This document shows positions 1 to 5,730 of a stretch of DNA of 5,775 bases, piece by piece. Where the stretch lies: positions 1 to 5,775 of the forward strand of contig VSOD01000274.1 in NCBI GenBank assembly GCA_009774655.1, given 5' to 3'. The DNA is from Lachnospiraceae bacterium (lineage in GTDB: Bacteria; Bacillota_A; Clostridia; Lachnospirales; Lachnospiraceae). Numbering within the stretch: position 1 is the first letter of the stretch; every line of letters starts with the position of its first letter. The position numbers were made by a program, and so were the translations under genes. The notes under the pieces are model-generated. The model was not told where the DNA came from. It ran no database searches and saw nothing but the letters and a program-made list of their open reading frames with translations.

Positions 1-243
1 CATGCCGGTTATTTTAATGTATTCATCCCTGTGAAAATAGACGACGGAAGCAATTTTTCCTTTGGACAGGCTGTGCATCCGGCGGTCCAGTTCCTGCGCC
101 ATTTCCTCGGATAGTTCTGTTTTGGGCACGATGATCCGTTCTCTGGCGGCCAGCGCATCCGGCAGGCCTTTCAGCGCCGCAAAGGGCATGAACTGTTTGG
201 CCCTGTCTTCGACGGGCATTTTGTGTTTTGGTTTACAAGCCAC
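1..243 (-). CDS. YolD-like family protein, partial (C-terminus beyond the window)
   Basis: This is the N-terminal 81 residues of a small protein that stays open to the left edge. After an eight-residue leader it reads MPVEDRAKQFMPFAALKGLP, then a charged helical stretch (ELSEEMAQELDRRMHSLSKG) and a beta-like segment (KIASVVYFHRDEYIKITGM). The DRAKQFMPFAALKG block is what I recognise from Clostridia YolD-like proteins, which are usually encoded directly after a Y-family polymerase, as yolD is next to uvrX in Bacillus subtilis. Their biochemical role is not settled; an accessory role in translesion synthesis is inferred from this pairing. I chose the GTG start at 243-241 because a perfect GGAGG lies 8 bases upstream, whereas the in-frame ATG at 219-217 has no Shine-Dalgarno sequence. 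The GTG start overlaps the polymerase gene by 11 bases, so translation is probably coupled and the gene shares the SOS promoter. Confidence 0.8.
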   Translation of the reverse strand, partial: MACKPKHKMPVEDRAKQFMPFAALKGLPDALAARERIIVPKTELSEEMAQELDRRMHSLSKGKIASVVYFHRDEYIKITGM

Positions 244-1498
244 TTTTGTGTCCTCCGATCTGGTGATTCCGTTCTCTGGTGGTGGCGCCTTCTTCCAGAT
301 TCATCCCTTTTAGGATGGCGTCCTTGCCGAAGCGGTTCTTGATGCTGATGACGGCCTGCTGCATCCGGCGGCTGCGTTCAAGCTCCGCACCGTCCAGAAA
401 GAAATTGTACTGGTGGTATTCTTCGGGCATGACATTGTTGCAGGTGATGTTGATGCGGTGGATCGGGTAGGCCGGATTGACGATCCGTCTGTAAAGGTCT
501 GTCACTGCCGGGATGAGCAGCAGGTCCGAATTCGTCTCGACGTCCGTGGAGGTGGTGCCATGGGCGGAAGTTACATTGAAACGGTTGGCATACCCCACAT
601 GGAGTGTGACGGAGCCGGTGATCAGATTCTTCTCCACCAGGTCCAGGCACAGCAGATCCATCATCTCCTTGACGACGAGCAGCCCCTTGTCAAAAGAGTA
701 ATCGCTGCCCAGCACCTGACCGCTGCCCAGACAGTTGGTGTGGGATCTGTAGGACTTGATGTCAGCCATGGTGACGGTCTCCCGGCCAAAGGCATGGTCG
801 ATCAAAAGTTCGGCGTCGATGCCGAACAGGTGGTAGAGGAAGTCTTCGTCTGCTTTGGCGATGTCCCGCATGGTGCGGATGCCGTATGGTTCCAGACGTC
901 TGGCGGTGCCGGAACCGATCCGCCAGAAATCGGTGAGCGGCCGGTGATCCCACAGTTGTGTGCGGTAGCTGTCTTCGTTCAGTTCCCCGATAAAATCTTC
1001 TGCGTGTTTGGCGGTGATATCCAGAGCGATCTTGGCCAGATACAGGTTGCTGCCCACGCCGCAGGTGGCGCGGATTCCGGTGGAACGGAAGATTTCGGTC
1101 ATGATCTGCTGACCCAGCTCGCGGGCGGACAGATGGTAAAGCGTCAGATAGTCAGTCACATCCATAAAGGCTTCGTCGATGGAGTAGACATGAATATCTT
1201 CCCTGGCGATATACTGCAGGTAGATGCTGTAGATATCGGCGGCGGTGTCGATGTACTTCTGCATACGGGGCGGGGCCACCGTGTACCGCACATGCTTCGG
1301 AATCTCGAAAATGCGGCAGCGGTTCCTGATACCGAGAGCCTTCATGGCCGGGGTGATGGCCAGACAGATGGTCTTCTCGGTCCGTTCCGGGTCGGCCACG
1401 ACCAGATTCTCGGTCATTGGATCCATGCCCCTGGCAACACATTCCACCGAAGCATAAAAAGATTTCAGGTCGATACACAGGTAGGTGCGCTGTTTCAT
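233..1498 (-). CDS. Y-family DNA polymerase (UvrX/PolY2-like, ImpB/MucB/SamB family)
   Basis: This 421-residue enzyme copies past DNA lesions in the cytoplasm at low fidelity. The palm starts with CIDLKSFYASVEC, giving metal ligand D10 and a probable steric-gate tyrosine Y15. The second catalytic block is YSIDEAF, with D108 and E109. GVGSNLYLAKIALD (about 147-160) and a helix-hairpin-helix thumb (about 186-215) follow, then a little-finger domain (about 245-355). The tail (about 388-419) carries ILKGMNLEEGATTRERN and QIGGHK, typical of the Firmicute UvrX/PolY2 branch rather than of classical DinB. QYNFF at 363-367 resembles a beta-clamp-binding motif of the QxxLF type; this is inferred. All core residues are present and length is normal, so the gene looks functional. 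GGAGG lies 6 bases before the ATG. A LexA-type promoter upstream implies SOS induction, and the YolD-like gene overlaps the 3' end. Confidence 0.93.
   Translation of the reverse strand: MKQRTYLCIDLKSFYASVECVARGMDPMTENLVVADPERTEKTICLAITPAMKALGIRNRCRIFEIPKHVRYTVAPPRMQKYIDTAADIYSIYLQYIAREDIHVYSIDEAFMDVTDYLTLYHLSARELGQQIMTEIFRSTGIRATCGVGSNLYLAKIALDITAKHAEDFIGELNEDSYRTQLWDHRPLTDFWRIGSGTARRLEPYGIRTMRDIAKADEDFLYHLFGIDAELLIDHAFGRETVTMADIKSYRSHTNCLGSGQVLGSDYSFDKGLLVVKEMMDLLCLDLVEKNLITGSVTLHVGYANRFNVTSAHGTTSTDVETNSDLLLIPAVTDLYRRIVNPAYPIHRINITCNNVMPEEYHQYNFFLDGAELERSRRMQQAVISIKNRFGKDAILKGMNLEEGATTRERNHQIGGHKSGL
252..256 (-). promoter_or_regulatory. Ribosome binding site deciding the YolD-like GTG start
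   Basis: GGAGG on the minus strand lies inside the polymerase coding region, 8 bases before GTG at 243-241. It is the only good Shine-Dalgarno sequence near the start of this gene. It therefore favours the GTG over the ATG nine codons in, and makes the two genes overlap. Confidence 0.7.
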
Positions 1499-1533
1499 GA
1501 AAAACCTCCGTCGTCAATGGGTCAGTAGTTATG

Positions 1534-1543
1534 TCGTTAACGA
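1534..1543. promoter_or_regulatory. 10-bp perfect palindrome TCGTTAACGA at the predicted transcription start
   Basis: TCGTTAACGA is its own reverse complement and lies just downstream of the polymerase -10 box, over the first transcribed bases. It could be a second operator or a small RNA stem. Ten-base palindromes do occur by chance, so only its position makes it notable. Confidence 0.3.
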
Positions 1544-1550
1544 TACAATG

Positions 1551-1579
1551 AGTATAACATACGAACGTATGTTTGGCAA
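1551..1579 (-). promoter_or_regulatory. SOS promoter of the polymerase operon with embedded LexA box
   Basis: On the minus strand, TTGCCA (1579-1574) and TATACT (1556-1551) are separated by exactly 17 bases, and TG one base before the -10 gives an extended -10. The plus strand reads CGAACGTATGTTTG at 1562-1575, a close match to the Bacillus/Clostridia LexA (DinR) consensus CGAAC-N4-GTTYG. It fills most of the spacer and the edge of the -35, so bound LexA should block RNA polymerase. The predicted start site is near 1544, which leaves a leader of about 45 bases. The promoter is read from sequence; repression by LexA is inferred from the consensus. Confidence 0.85.
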
Positions 1580-1636
1580 CTGGAAAAATGTGTTGCAGTT
1601 TGCAGCCGGTCAGGACGTGAGCCGTAACGTAAGAAG

Positions 1637-1693
1637 CGGAAAATGAGATATCGGAAAATGAACAGAAAATAAAGAAAAATTATCGGAAAATTT
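1637..1693 (+). repeat. Three direct CGGAAAAT repeats upstream of the DUF362 gene
   Basis: CGGAAAAT occurs at 1637-1644, 1652-1659 and 1684-1691. The first two copies extend to CGGAAAATGA; the last two share TATCGGAAAAT. They lie in an A-rich block just upstream of the probable DUF362 promoter. They could be activator or repressor half-sites, or simply low-complexity A-rich sequence acting like an UP element. Apart from these and the two promoters, I see nothing coding in 1499-1805. Confidence 0.35.
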
Positions 1694-1725
1694 TGGACAG
1701 ATGGGTAGCGGGAACGGCTCCGGTG

Positions 1726-1734
1726 TGATAGAAT
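1726..1734 (+). promoter_or_regulatory. Probable extended -10 promoter of the DUF362-aminopeptidase operon
   Basis: TGATAGAAT contains a TGn extension and a -10 hexamer, TAGAAT, that matches TATAAT at five of six positions. No good -35 lies 16-18 bases upstream (TAGCGG at 1706-1711 is poor), so activity would rest on the extended -10. Transcription would start near 1741 and give a leader of about 65 bases. Confidence 0.45.
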
Positions 1735-1805
1735 TTTTACATTGTCAACAGTAGGGGATTCAGACAGAAATGTAAATTATAAGGAAAAAACGGAGGCAGA
1801 GCATT

Positions 1806-2924
1806 ATGGAGAAAGCAAATGTATATTTTACAACCTTTAAGGCGACGGAGCATGAGAACCTGCTGCAGAAGCTGCATCGTCTGATGAAGACGGCGGGGTT
1901 TGAGAAGATCGATTTCACGGACAAGTACGCGGCAATCAAGATTCATTTCGGAGAGTACGGCAATCTGGCATTCCTGCGGCCCAACTATGCGAGAGTGGTT
2001 GCGGACTATGTGAAGGAGCTTGGCGGTAAGCCGTTTTTGACGGACTGTAATACGCTGTATGTGGGAAGCAGGAAGAATGCGCTCGATCACCTGGAGACAG
2101 CCTACATAAACGGTTTTTCTCCTTATCAGACGGGATGCCATGTGATCATCGGCGACGGTCTGAAAGGGACGGACGAGACGCTGGTTCCGATTGACGGGGA
2201 GTATGTGAAGGAGGCCAAAATCGGCCATGCGATCATGGATGCGGATGTGTTTATTTCGCTGACGCATTTTAAGGGGCATGAGATGGCAGGTTTCGGCGGC
2301 GCCTTGAAAAATATCGGTATGGGCTGCGGTTCCAGAGCGGGTAAGATGGAACAGCACTGCGACGGCAAGCCGAGCGTGAACCCTTCGGCCTGTATAGGAT
2401 GCGGCGCCTGCGACAGAATATGTGCCCACGGAGCACCGGTGATCGAGAACGGCAAGGCACAGATCGATCATGATAAATGTGTGGGATGCGGCCGGTGTCT
2501 GGCGGTCTGTCCGAAGGATGCGATCGCGGCGGATTTCGAGGACTCCGTTGCGGTGCTCAATTACAGAATGGCGGAGTACAGCCTGGCGGTGTGCAAGGAC
2601 CGGCCCTGCTTCCATGTGTCGTTGATCTGCGATGTATCGCCCAACTGTGACTGCCATGCAGAGAATGATATTCCGATCATTCCCAATGTGGGAATGCTGG
2701 CTTCCTTTGACCCGGTGGCGCTGGATCAGGCCTGCGCGGATCTGTGCAACCAGATGGCGCCGGTGGAGAGCAGTATTCTGGGAGAGAACCTGAAAAAGCA
2801 CGGCAACGAGGAAGGCCATGACCATTTCCATATGACGCATCCGGATACGGAATGGAAAAGCTGCATCGCCCATGCGGTGAAGATCGGACTTGGCACGGAT
2901 CAGTATGAGCTTGTCCGGATTTAA
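1806..2924 (+). CDS. DUF362 domain protein with two 4Fe-4S ferredoxin motifs
   Basis: This is a 372-residue, probably cytosolic iron-sulfur protein; no signal peptide or membrane segment is visible. Residues 1-190 form the DUF362 domain, with YAAIKIHFGEYGN, HFKGHEMAGFGGALKNIGMG and GCGSRAGKMEQH as recognisable family blocks. A two-cluster ferredoxin insert follows: C196, C199, C202, C206 and C225, C228, C231, C235. C235 is followed by the usual proline, but C206 is followed by alanine. Next comes a cysteine-rich stretch (C263, C268, C275, C281, C283) ending in SPNCDCH, which I recall as conserved in the family. The tail holds a histidine cluster (EGHDHFHMTH, 336-345) before a conserved-looking end, HAVKIGLGTDQYELVRI. 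Electron transfer or metal/cofactor handling is plausible, but the family's reaction is not established. GGAGG lies 9 bases before the ATG. The aminopeptidase gene follows after 12 bases, so they are co-transcribed. Confidence 0.9.
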   Translation: MEKANVYFTTFKATEHENLLQKLHRLMKTAGFEKIDFTDKYAAIKIHFGEYGNLAFLRPNYARVVADYVKELGGKPFLTDCNTLYVGSRKNALDHLETAYINGFSPYQTGCHVIIGDGLKGTDETLVPIDGEYVKEAKIGHAIMDADVFISLTHFKGHEMAGFGGALKNIGMGCGSRAGKMEQHCDGKPSVNPSACIGCGACDRICAHGAPVIENGKAQIDHDKCVGCGRCLAVCPKDAIAADFEDSVAVLNYRMAEYSLAVCKDRPCFHVSLICDVSPNCDCHAENDIPIIPNVGMLASFDPVALDQACADLCNQMAPVESSILGENLKKHGNEEGHDHFHMTHPDTEWKSCIAHAVKIGLGTDQYELVRI

Positions 2925-2936
2925 GAGGAGGAAGCG

Positions 2937-4730
2937 ATGAGGACAGACGAGAAATTGACACAGCTGCGCGCACTGATGAAGGAGAAGGCGTTTTATGCTT
3001 ATATCATTCCGAGCGACGATTTTCACAGCTCGGAATATGTGGGCCGGTACTTTAAGGCGCGGGAATATATGTCGGGATTTACAGGCTCCGCGGGTACGCT
3101 GGTGGTTTTGCCGGATAAGGCGGCGCTGTGGACGGACGGCAGATATTTTCTTCAGGCCGGGGAGCAGCTTAAAGGCAGCACAATCGAGCTGATGCGTTCC
3201 GGGCAGCCGGATGTGCCGAAAATAGAAGAATACCTGTATGAGAATCTGCCGGACAAGGCGGTGATCGGATTTGACGGCCGCACGGTCACGAAACGTTTTC
3301 TTGAGACCATTCGGGAGAAGACAGACGGGAAGCAGATTACTTTTGACGGCAGTGAGGATCTGGTGAACCGGATCTGGACGGATCGTCCGCCCCTGTCGAA
3401 AGAGCAGGTCTGGGAACTGGACGTGAAATACGCGGGCAGGAGCCGGGCGCAGAAGATCCGGGAAGTGCGGGAGAAAATGCAGGAAGAGAAGGCGGATCAG
3501 CTGCTGGTGACCGCGCTGGACGAAATAGCGTGGCTTTTTAATCTGCGCGGAGGAGATATCGCTTATACGCCGGTCTTTTTGTCTTATCTGCTTTTAACGA
3601 AAGAGCAGATCACACTCTTTGTTCACAGGGAGATCTTTTCCGCGCAGTTACTGGAAAAGCTGGGGCAGGAAGGCGTGACGATAAGACCTTATGAGGAGAT
3701 CGGACAGGCGGTGGGCAGTATGCCGGCGGGCACGAAGGTGTGGCTGGACAGCGGCGCCGTGAATTACCGGCTGACAGAGAGCGTGCCGGAGACGGTGGAG
3801 ATCCTGGATCAGGAAAGCCCGATCGTGCTTATGAAGGCGGTCAAATCGCCGGAGGAGATGGAACATATGCGTGCCGCCCATGTGAAGGACGGCGTTGCGG
3901 TGACGAGATTTATCCACTGGCTTAAGACATCCGTGAGCCGCGGGCCGGTCACGGAAGTGGGCGCTGCCCGGAAACTGGAGACTTTTCGGTCACAGATGGA
4001 AGGCTATCTGGAACCCAGCTTTTCCTCGATCATCGCCTATGGCCCTCACGGTGCGATCGTGCACTATGCGCCGACGCAGGAATCAGATGTGGAGATGAAG
4101 GCGGAGAGCTTCTGTCTGGCGGATGTGGGCGGCCATTATCAGGACGGCACTACGGATATCACCCGTACCATAGCGCTGGGGGAACTGACGGAAGAAGAGA
4201 AGCGGTATTATACGGCGGTGCTGCGGGGGAATCTGACGCTGAGCGCGGCAAAATTCGTAGAAGGGGTAAGCGGACAGAATCTGGATGTTCTGGCGAGAAC
4301 GCCTCTGTGGGAGATGGGCATGGATTACAACCACGGGACCGGCCACGGGGTAGGCTATATTCTTGGCGTGCATGAAGGGCCGCAGCGGTTCCACTGGCGC
4401 ACCGCACCGGGCACGAAGAGCGTTCCTCTGGAGGAAGGCATGATCGTCTCCGATGAGCCGGGGGTGTATCTGGAAGGGCGTTTCGGCATCCGGCTGGAGA
4501 ATCTGGTGCTGTGCCGCAGGGGAGAGAAGAACGAATACGGCCAGTTCCTGTATCTGGAACCTTTGACGATGGTGCCTTTTGACAGGGAAGCAATCCTGCC
4601 GGAACTGATGTCGGAGAAAGAACTGGCGTGGCTCAATGCCTATCACCAGAAGGTGTACGAGACCTTATCGCCCTGTCTGGAGGAGGAAGAGCGGGGATGG
4701 CTGCGTGAAATGACGGCGCGGATAGAGTAG
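2937..4730 (+). CDS. pepP: Xaa-Pro aminopeptidase (aminopeptidase P), M24B, long three-domain type
   Basis: This peptidase removes the N-terminal residue from peptides with proline at position 2. At 597 residues it is close to the eukaryotic cytosolic enzyme (XPNPEP1) and longer than the roughly 440-residue E. coli PepP. Two creatinase-N-like domains (about 1-130 and 135-300) precede the pita-bread M24 domain (about 310-530) and a C-terminal extension (about 535-597). The expected dinuclear metal ligands are all visible: D396 (LADVGG), D407 (GTTDITRT), H470 (HGTGHGVG), E507 (DEPG) and E521 (RLEN). The other active-site histidines are H376 (IVHY), H466 and H479 (VHEGP). The usual DSG is DVG here, a change beside and not at the ligand. 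No signal peptide is seen, so the enzyme is probably cytosolic and active. GGAGG lies 5 bases before the ATG. The start fits the family because GFTGSAGT and WTDGRYFLQAGEQ fall at the normal distance from it. Confidence 0.95.
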   Translation: MRTDEKLTQLRALMKEKAFYAYIIPSDDFHSSEYVGRYFKAREYMSGFTGSAGTLVVLPDKAALWTDGRYFLQAGEQLKGSTIELMRSGQPDVPKIEEYLYENLPDKAVIGFDGRTVTKRFLETIREKTDGKQITFDGSEDLVNRIWTDRPPLSKEQVWELDVKYAGRSRAQKIREVREKMQEEKADQLLVTALDEIAWLFNLRGGDIAYTPVFLSYLLLTKEQITLFVHREIFSAQLLEKLGQEGVTIRPYEEIGQAVGSMPAGTKVWLDSGAVNYRLTESVPETVEILDQESPIVLMKAVKSPEEMEHMRAAHVKDGVAVTRFIHWLKTSVSRGPVTEVGAARKLETFRSQMEGYLEPSFSSIIAYGPHGAIVHYAPTQESDVEMKAESFCLADVGGHYQDGTTDITRTIALGELTEEEKRYYTAVLRGNLTLSAAKFVEGVSGQNLDVLARTPLWEMGMDYNHGTGHGVGYILGVHEGPQRFHWRTAPGTKSVPLEEGMIVSDEPGVYLEGRFGIRLENLVLCRRGEKNEYGQFLYLEPLTMVPFDREAILPELMSEKELAWLNAYHQKVYETLSPCLEEEERGWLREMTARIE

Positions 4731-4733
4731 CAG

Positions 4734-4823
4734 AAGCGTGAAAAGAATGCCTGTGGCGGCAGCCCGGGAATCGTATACCCGCAGGAAAGGGAGAACTGAT
4801 CACGCTTACGGGACAGATTTTTT
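4734..4823 (+). other. Foldable stretch after the aminopeptidase gene (possible 3' UTR structure or terminator)
   Basis: Starting 4 bases after the stop codon, AAGCGTGA (4734-4741) pairs perfectly with TCACGCTT (4800-4807), enclosing 58 bases. Inside, CCTG (4750-4753) can pair with CAGG (4782-4785), and CGGG (4765-4768) with CCCG (4778-4781). A run of six T lies at 4818-4823, ten bases past the closing stem. This could be a weak or composite terminator, or a structured RNA of unknown type. I do not recognise a known riboswitch consensus here, and the distance from stem to T-run is poor for a simple intrinsic terminator. Confidence 0.4.
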
Positions 4824-4860
4824 GTGCTTGTGTACATGGAATATATCTGCATAAGAACCC

Positions 4861-4879
4861 AAAGTATGGGAGATACTTT
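4861..4879 (+). promoter_or_regulatory. 7-bp inverted repeat upstream of rubrerythrin
   Basis: AAAGTAT (4861-4867) and ATACTTT (4873-4879) are perfect inverted copies around GGGAG. The right arm runs into the candidate -35 box. It shares GTAT/ATAC ends with the palindrome 9 bases further on, so the two could be a pair of operators for one regulator. It could alternatively be a hairpin in a transcript reading through from upstream. Confidence 0.4.
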
Positions 4880-4905
4880 TACAGAATGGTATTTTAAAAT
4901 ACGAT
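4878..4905 (+). promoter_or_regulatory. Candidate rubrerythrin promoter with a 14-bp palindrome in the spacer
   Basis: TTTACA (4878-4883, five of six to consensus) and TACGAT (4900-4905, four of six) are 16 bases apart. GTATTTTAAAATAC at 4889-4902 is a perfect palindrome occupying most of the spacer and overlapping the -10, the place expected for a repressor operator. Transcription would begin near 4912, with a leader of about 100 bases. PerR often controls rubrerythrins in Clostridia, but this site does not match the TTATAATnATTATAA PerR box well, so the regulator is not named. The remainder of 4731-5008 holds no gene. Confidence 0.5.
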
Positions 4906-5008
4906 ACTGCTATCTGATATGAGAACGGCAGGAGCAGCAGGCGGGAAGATACGGGCAGATAAAAATTGTGAGTTATCATGTAGATTATCATGCGGAATGG
5001 AGGAGACT

Positions 5009-5563
5009 ATGGCACAAGCAGCAGGAAACAGCAAATACGCGGGGACGCAGACAGAGAAGAATCTGGAGGCGGCGATCGCAGGTGAATCGGTGGCGAGAAA
5101 TAATTATACGTTCTTTGCATCCAAGGCGAAGAAAGAAGGTTTCGAGCAGATCGCGGCGATCTTTCAGGAGACTGCGGATAACGAGAAAGAACATGCCAGA
5201 ATCTGGTATAAGGAGCGTTACGGGATCGGCACTACGGCTGAGAATCTGGCAGCGGCAGCGGCGGGCGAGAATTATGAATGGACGGAAATGTATGTTGGCT
5301 TTGCGGAGACTGCGGAAAAGGAAGGTTTTACAGAACTGGCAGCGAAGTTCCGTCAGGTGGCTGACATCGAGAAACAGCATGAGGAACGCTACCGTGCGCT
5401 GCTGCGGAATGTAGAGATGCAGGAAGTGTTCAGGAAGAGCGAAGTCAAAGTATGGGAGTGCCGCAACTGCGGACATGTCGTGGTGGGCTGTAACGCACCT
5501 GAGATCTGTCCGGTTTGTACGCATCCGCAGGCATATTTTGAGATCAAGGCAGAGAACTATTGA
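5009..5563 (+). CDS. rbr: Rubrerythrin (diiron peroxidase with C-terminal rubredoxin domain)
   Basis: This 184-residue cytosolic protein reduces hydrogen peroxide using electrons from NAD(P)H-linked donors, protecting anaerobes from oxygen exposure. Residues 1-135 form the ferritin-like four-helix domain. The diiron ligands are in place: E26 (AGESVARN), E59 and H62 (NEKEH), E87 and E90 (GENYEWTE), and E121 and H124 (IEKQH). H62 corresponds to the redox-switching histidine of the Desulfovibrio vulgaris protein. The rubredoxin-like end holds C151-x2-C154 and C167-P-V-C170, the FeS4 site. C161 is an extra cysteine. Length is typical. I chose ATG 5009 because GGAGG lies 5 bases upstream and homology begins right after it. 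The frame is open further upstream to 4919, but that sequence has no family resemblance or ribosome site. The gene stands alone, with its own candidate promoter and terminator. Confidence 0.96.
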   Translation: MAQAAGNSKYAGTQTEKNLEAAIAGESVARNNYTFFASKAKKEGFEQIAAIFQETADNEKEHARIWYKERYGIGTTAENLAAAAAGENYEWTEMYVGFAETAEKEGFTELAAKFRQVADIEKQHEERYRALLRNVEMQEVFRKSEVKVWECRNCGHVVVGCNAPEICPVCTHPQAYFEIKAENY

Positions 5564-5608
5564 TCTGCGGTCTGTGGTTTTGAACCGCTGTATGACAGAC
5601 CGGGGATC
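5562..5608 (+). other. Structured 3' UTR of rubrerythrin overlapping the stop codon
   Basis: CGGTCTGT (5568-5575) pairs perfectly with ACAGACCG (5595-5602). A 2x2 internal loop separates this from an outer GATC/GATC pair (5562-5565 with 5605-5608), which uses the last two bases of the stop codon. A small hairpin (GGTT-TTG-AACC, 5576-5586) stacks inside. No T-run follows, so this is not a terminator by itself; it may stabilise the mRNA 3' end. Confidence 0.5.
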
Positions 5609-5637
5609 TGAATATCTGCCTGCCAGTAAAGATACGC

Positions 5638-5675
5638 TAAGCTGCCCGGTAAAAGGGGCAGCTTATTTTATATAT
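5638..5675 (+). terminator. Rho-independent terminator of rubrerythrin
   Basis: TAAGCTGCCC (5638-5647) and GGGCAGCTTA (5656-5665) form a perfect 10-bp stem with an 8-base loop. It is followed at once by TTTTATATAT. There is no T-run on the opposite strand, so it acts on the plus strand only. Confidence 0.9.
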
Positions 5676-5676
5676 A

Positions 5677-5730
5677 GTTAACGACATTAGAAATTTCGTT
5701 GTAACAGTTCAGCCTTCAATGTCATTAAGT
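5677..5730. repeat. Inverted-repeat patch beyond the terminator
   Basis: TTAACGACATT (5678-5688) and AATGTCATTAA (5718-5728) are inverted copies matching at 10 of 11 positions. The left arm can alternatively pair as GTTA/ACGA with TCGT(TG)TAAC at 5695-5704. The patch may be a dispersed intergenic repeat or an operator region for a gene right of the window. From memory, similar sequence recurs between genes in Lachnospiraceae, but this is unverified. I see no supported gene from 5564 to 5775. Confidence 0.4.

Noticed and set aside
413..1528. Long plus-strand open frame (371 codons) opposite the polymerase gene
   Set aside because: It is antisense to a polymerase with intact motifs, resembles no family I know, and its composition fits a shadow of the real codons.
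1737..3026. Long minus-strand open frame (429 codons) opposite the DUF362 gene
   Set aside because: The translation is rich in His, Arg, Leu and Cys with no family motifs, and would start inside the aminopeptidase gene. The plus-strand protein has clear ferredoxin and DUF362 motifs.
4734..4807. 74-base tRNA-sized unit with a closing stem
   Set aside because: The stem length and overall size suggest a tRNA, but there is no T-arm, anticodon arm or GTTCGA-like loop on this strand. On the other strand a T-arm-like CGGGTATACGATTCCCG ahead of GCTGCCGCCA has no matching 5' acceptor.
4889..4902. PerR or Fur box at the palindrome
   Set aside because: The AT-rich symmetry is suggestive, but the bases do not fit the PerR consensus TTATAATnATTATAA or the Fur consensus well enough to name the regulator.
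4973..4992. Direct repeat TTATCATG in the rubrerythrin leader
   Set aside because: Two 8-base copies 12 bases apart in an AT-rich leader are within chance expectation, and no function is indicated.
4919..5008. N-terminal extension of rubrerythrin by 30 residues
   Set aside because: The upstream in-frame ATG has no ribosome site, the extension does not resemble rubrerythrins, and it overlaps the predicted promoter region and start site.
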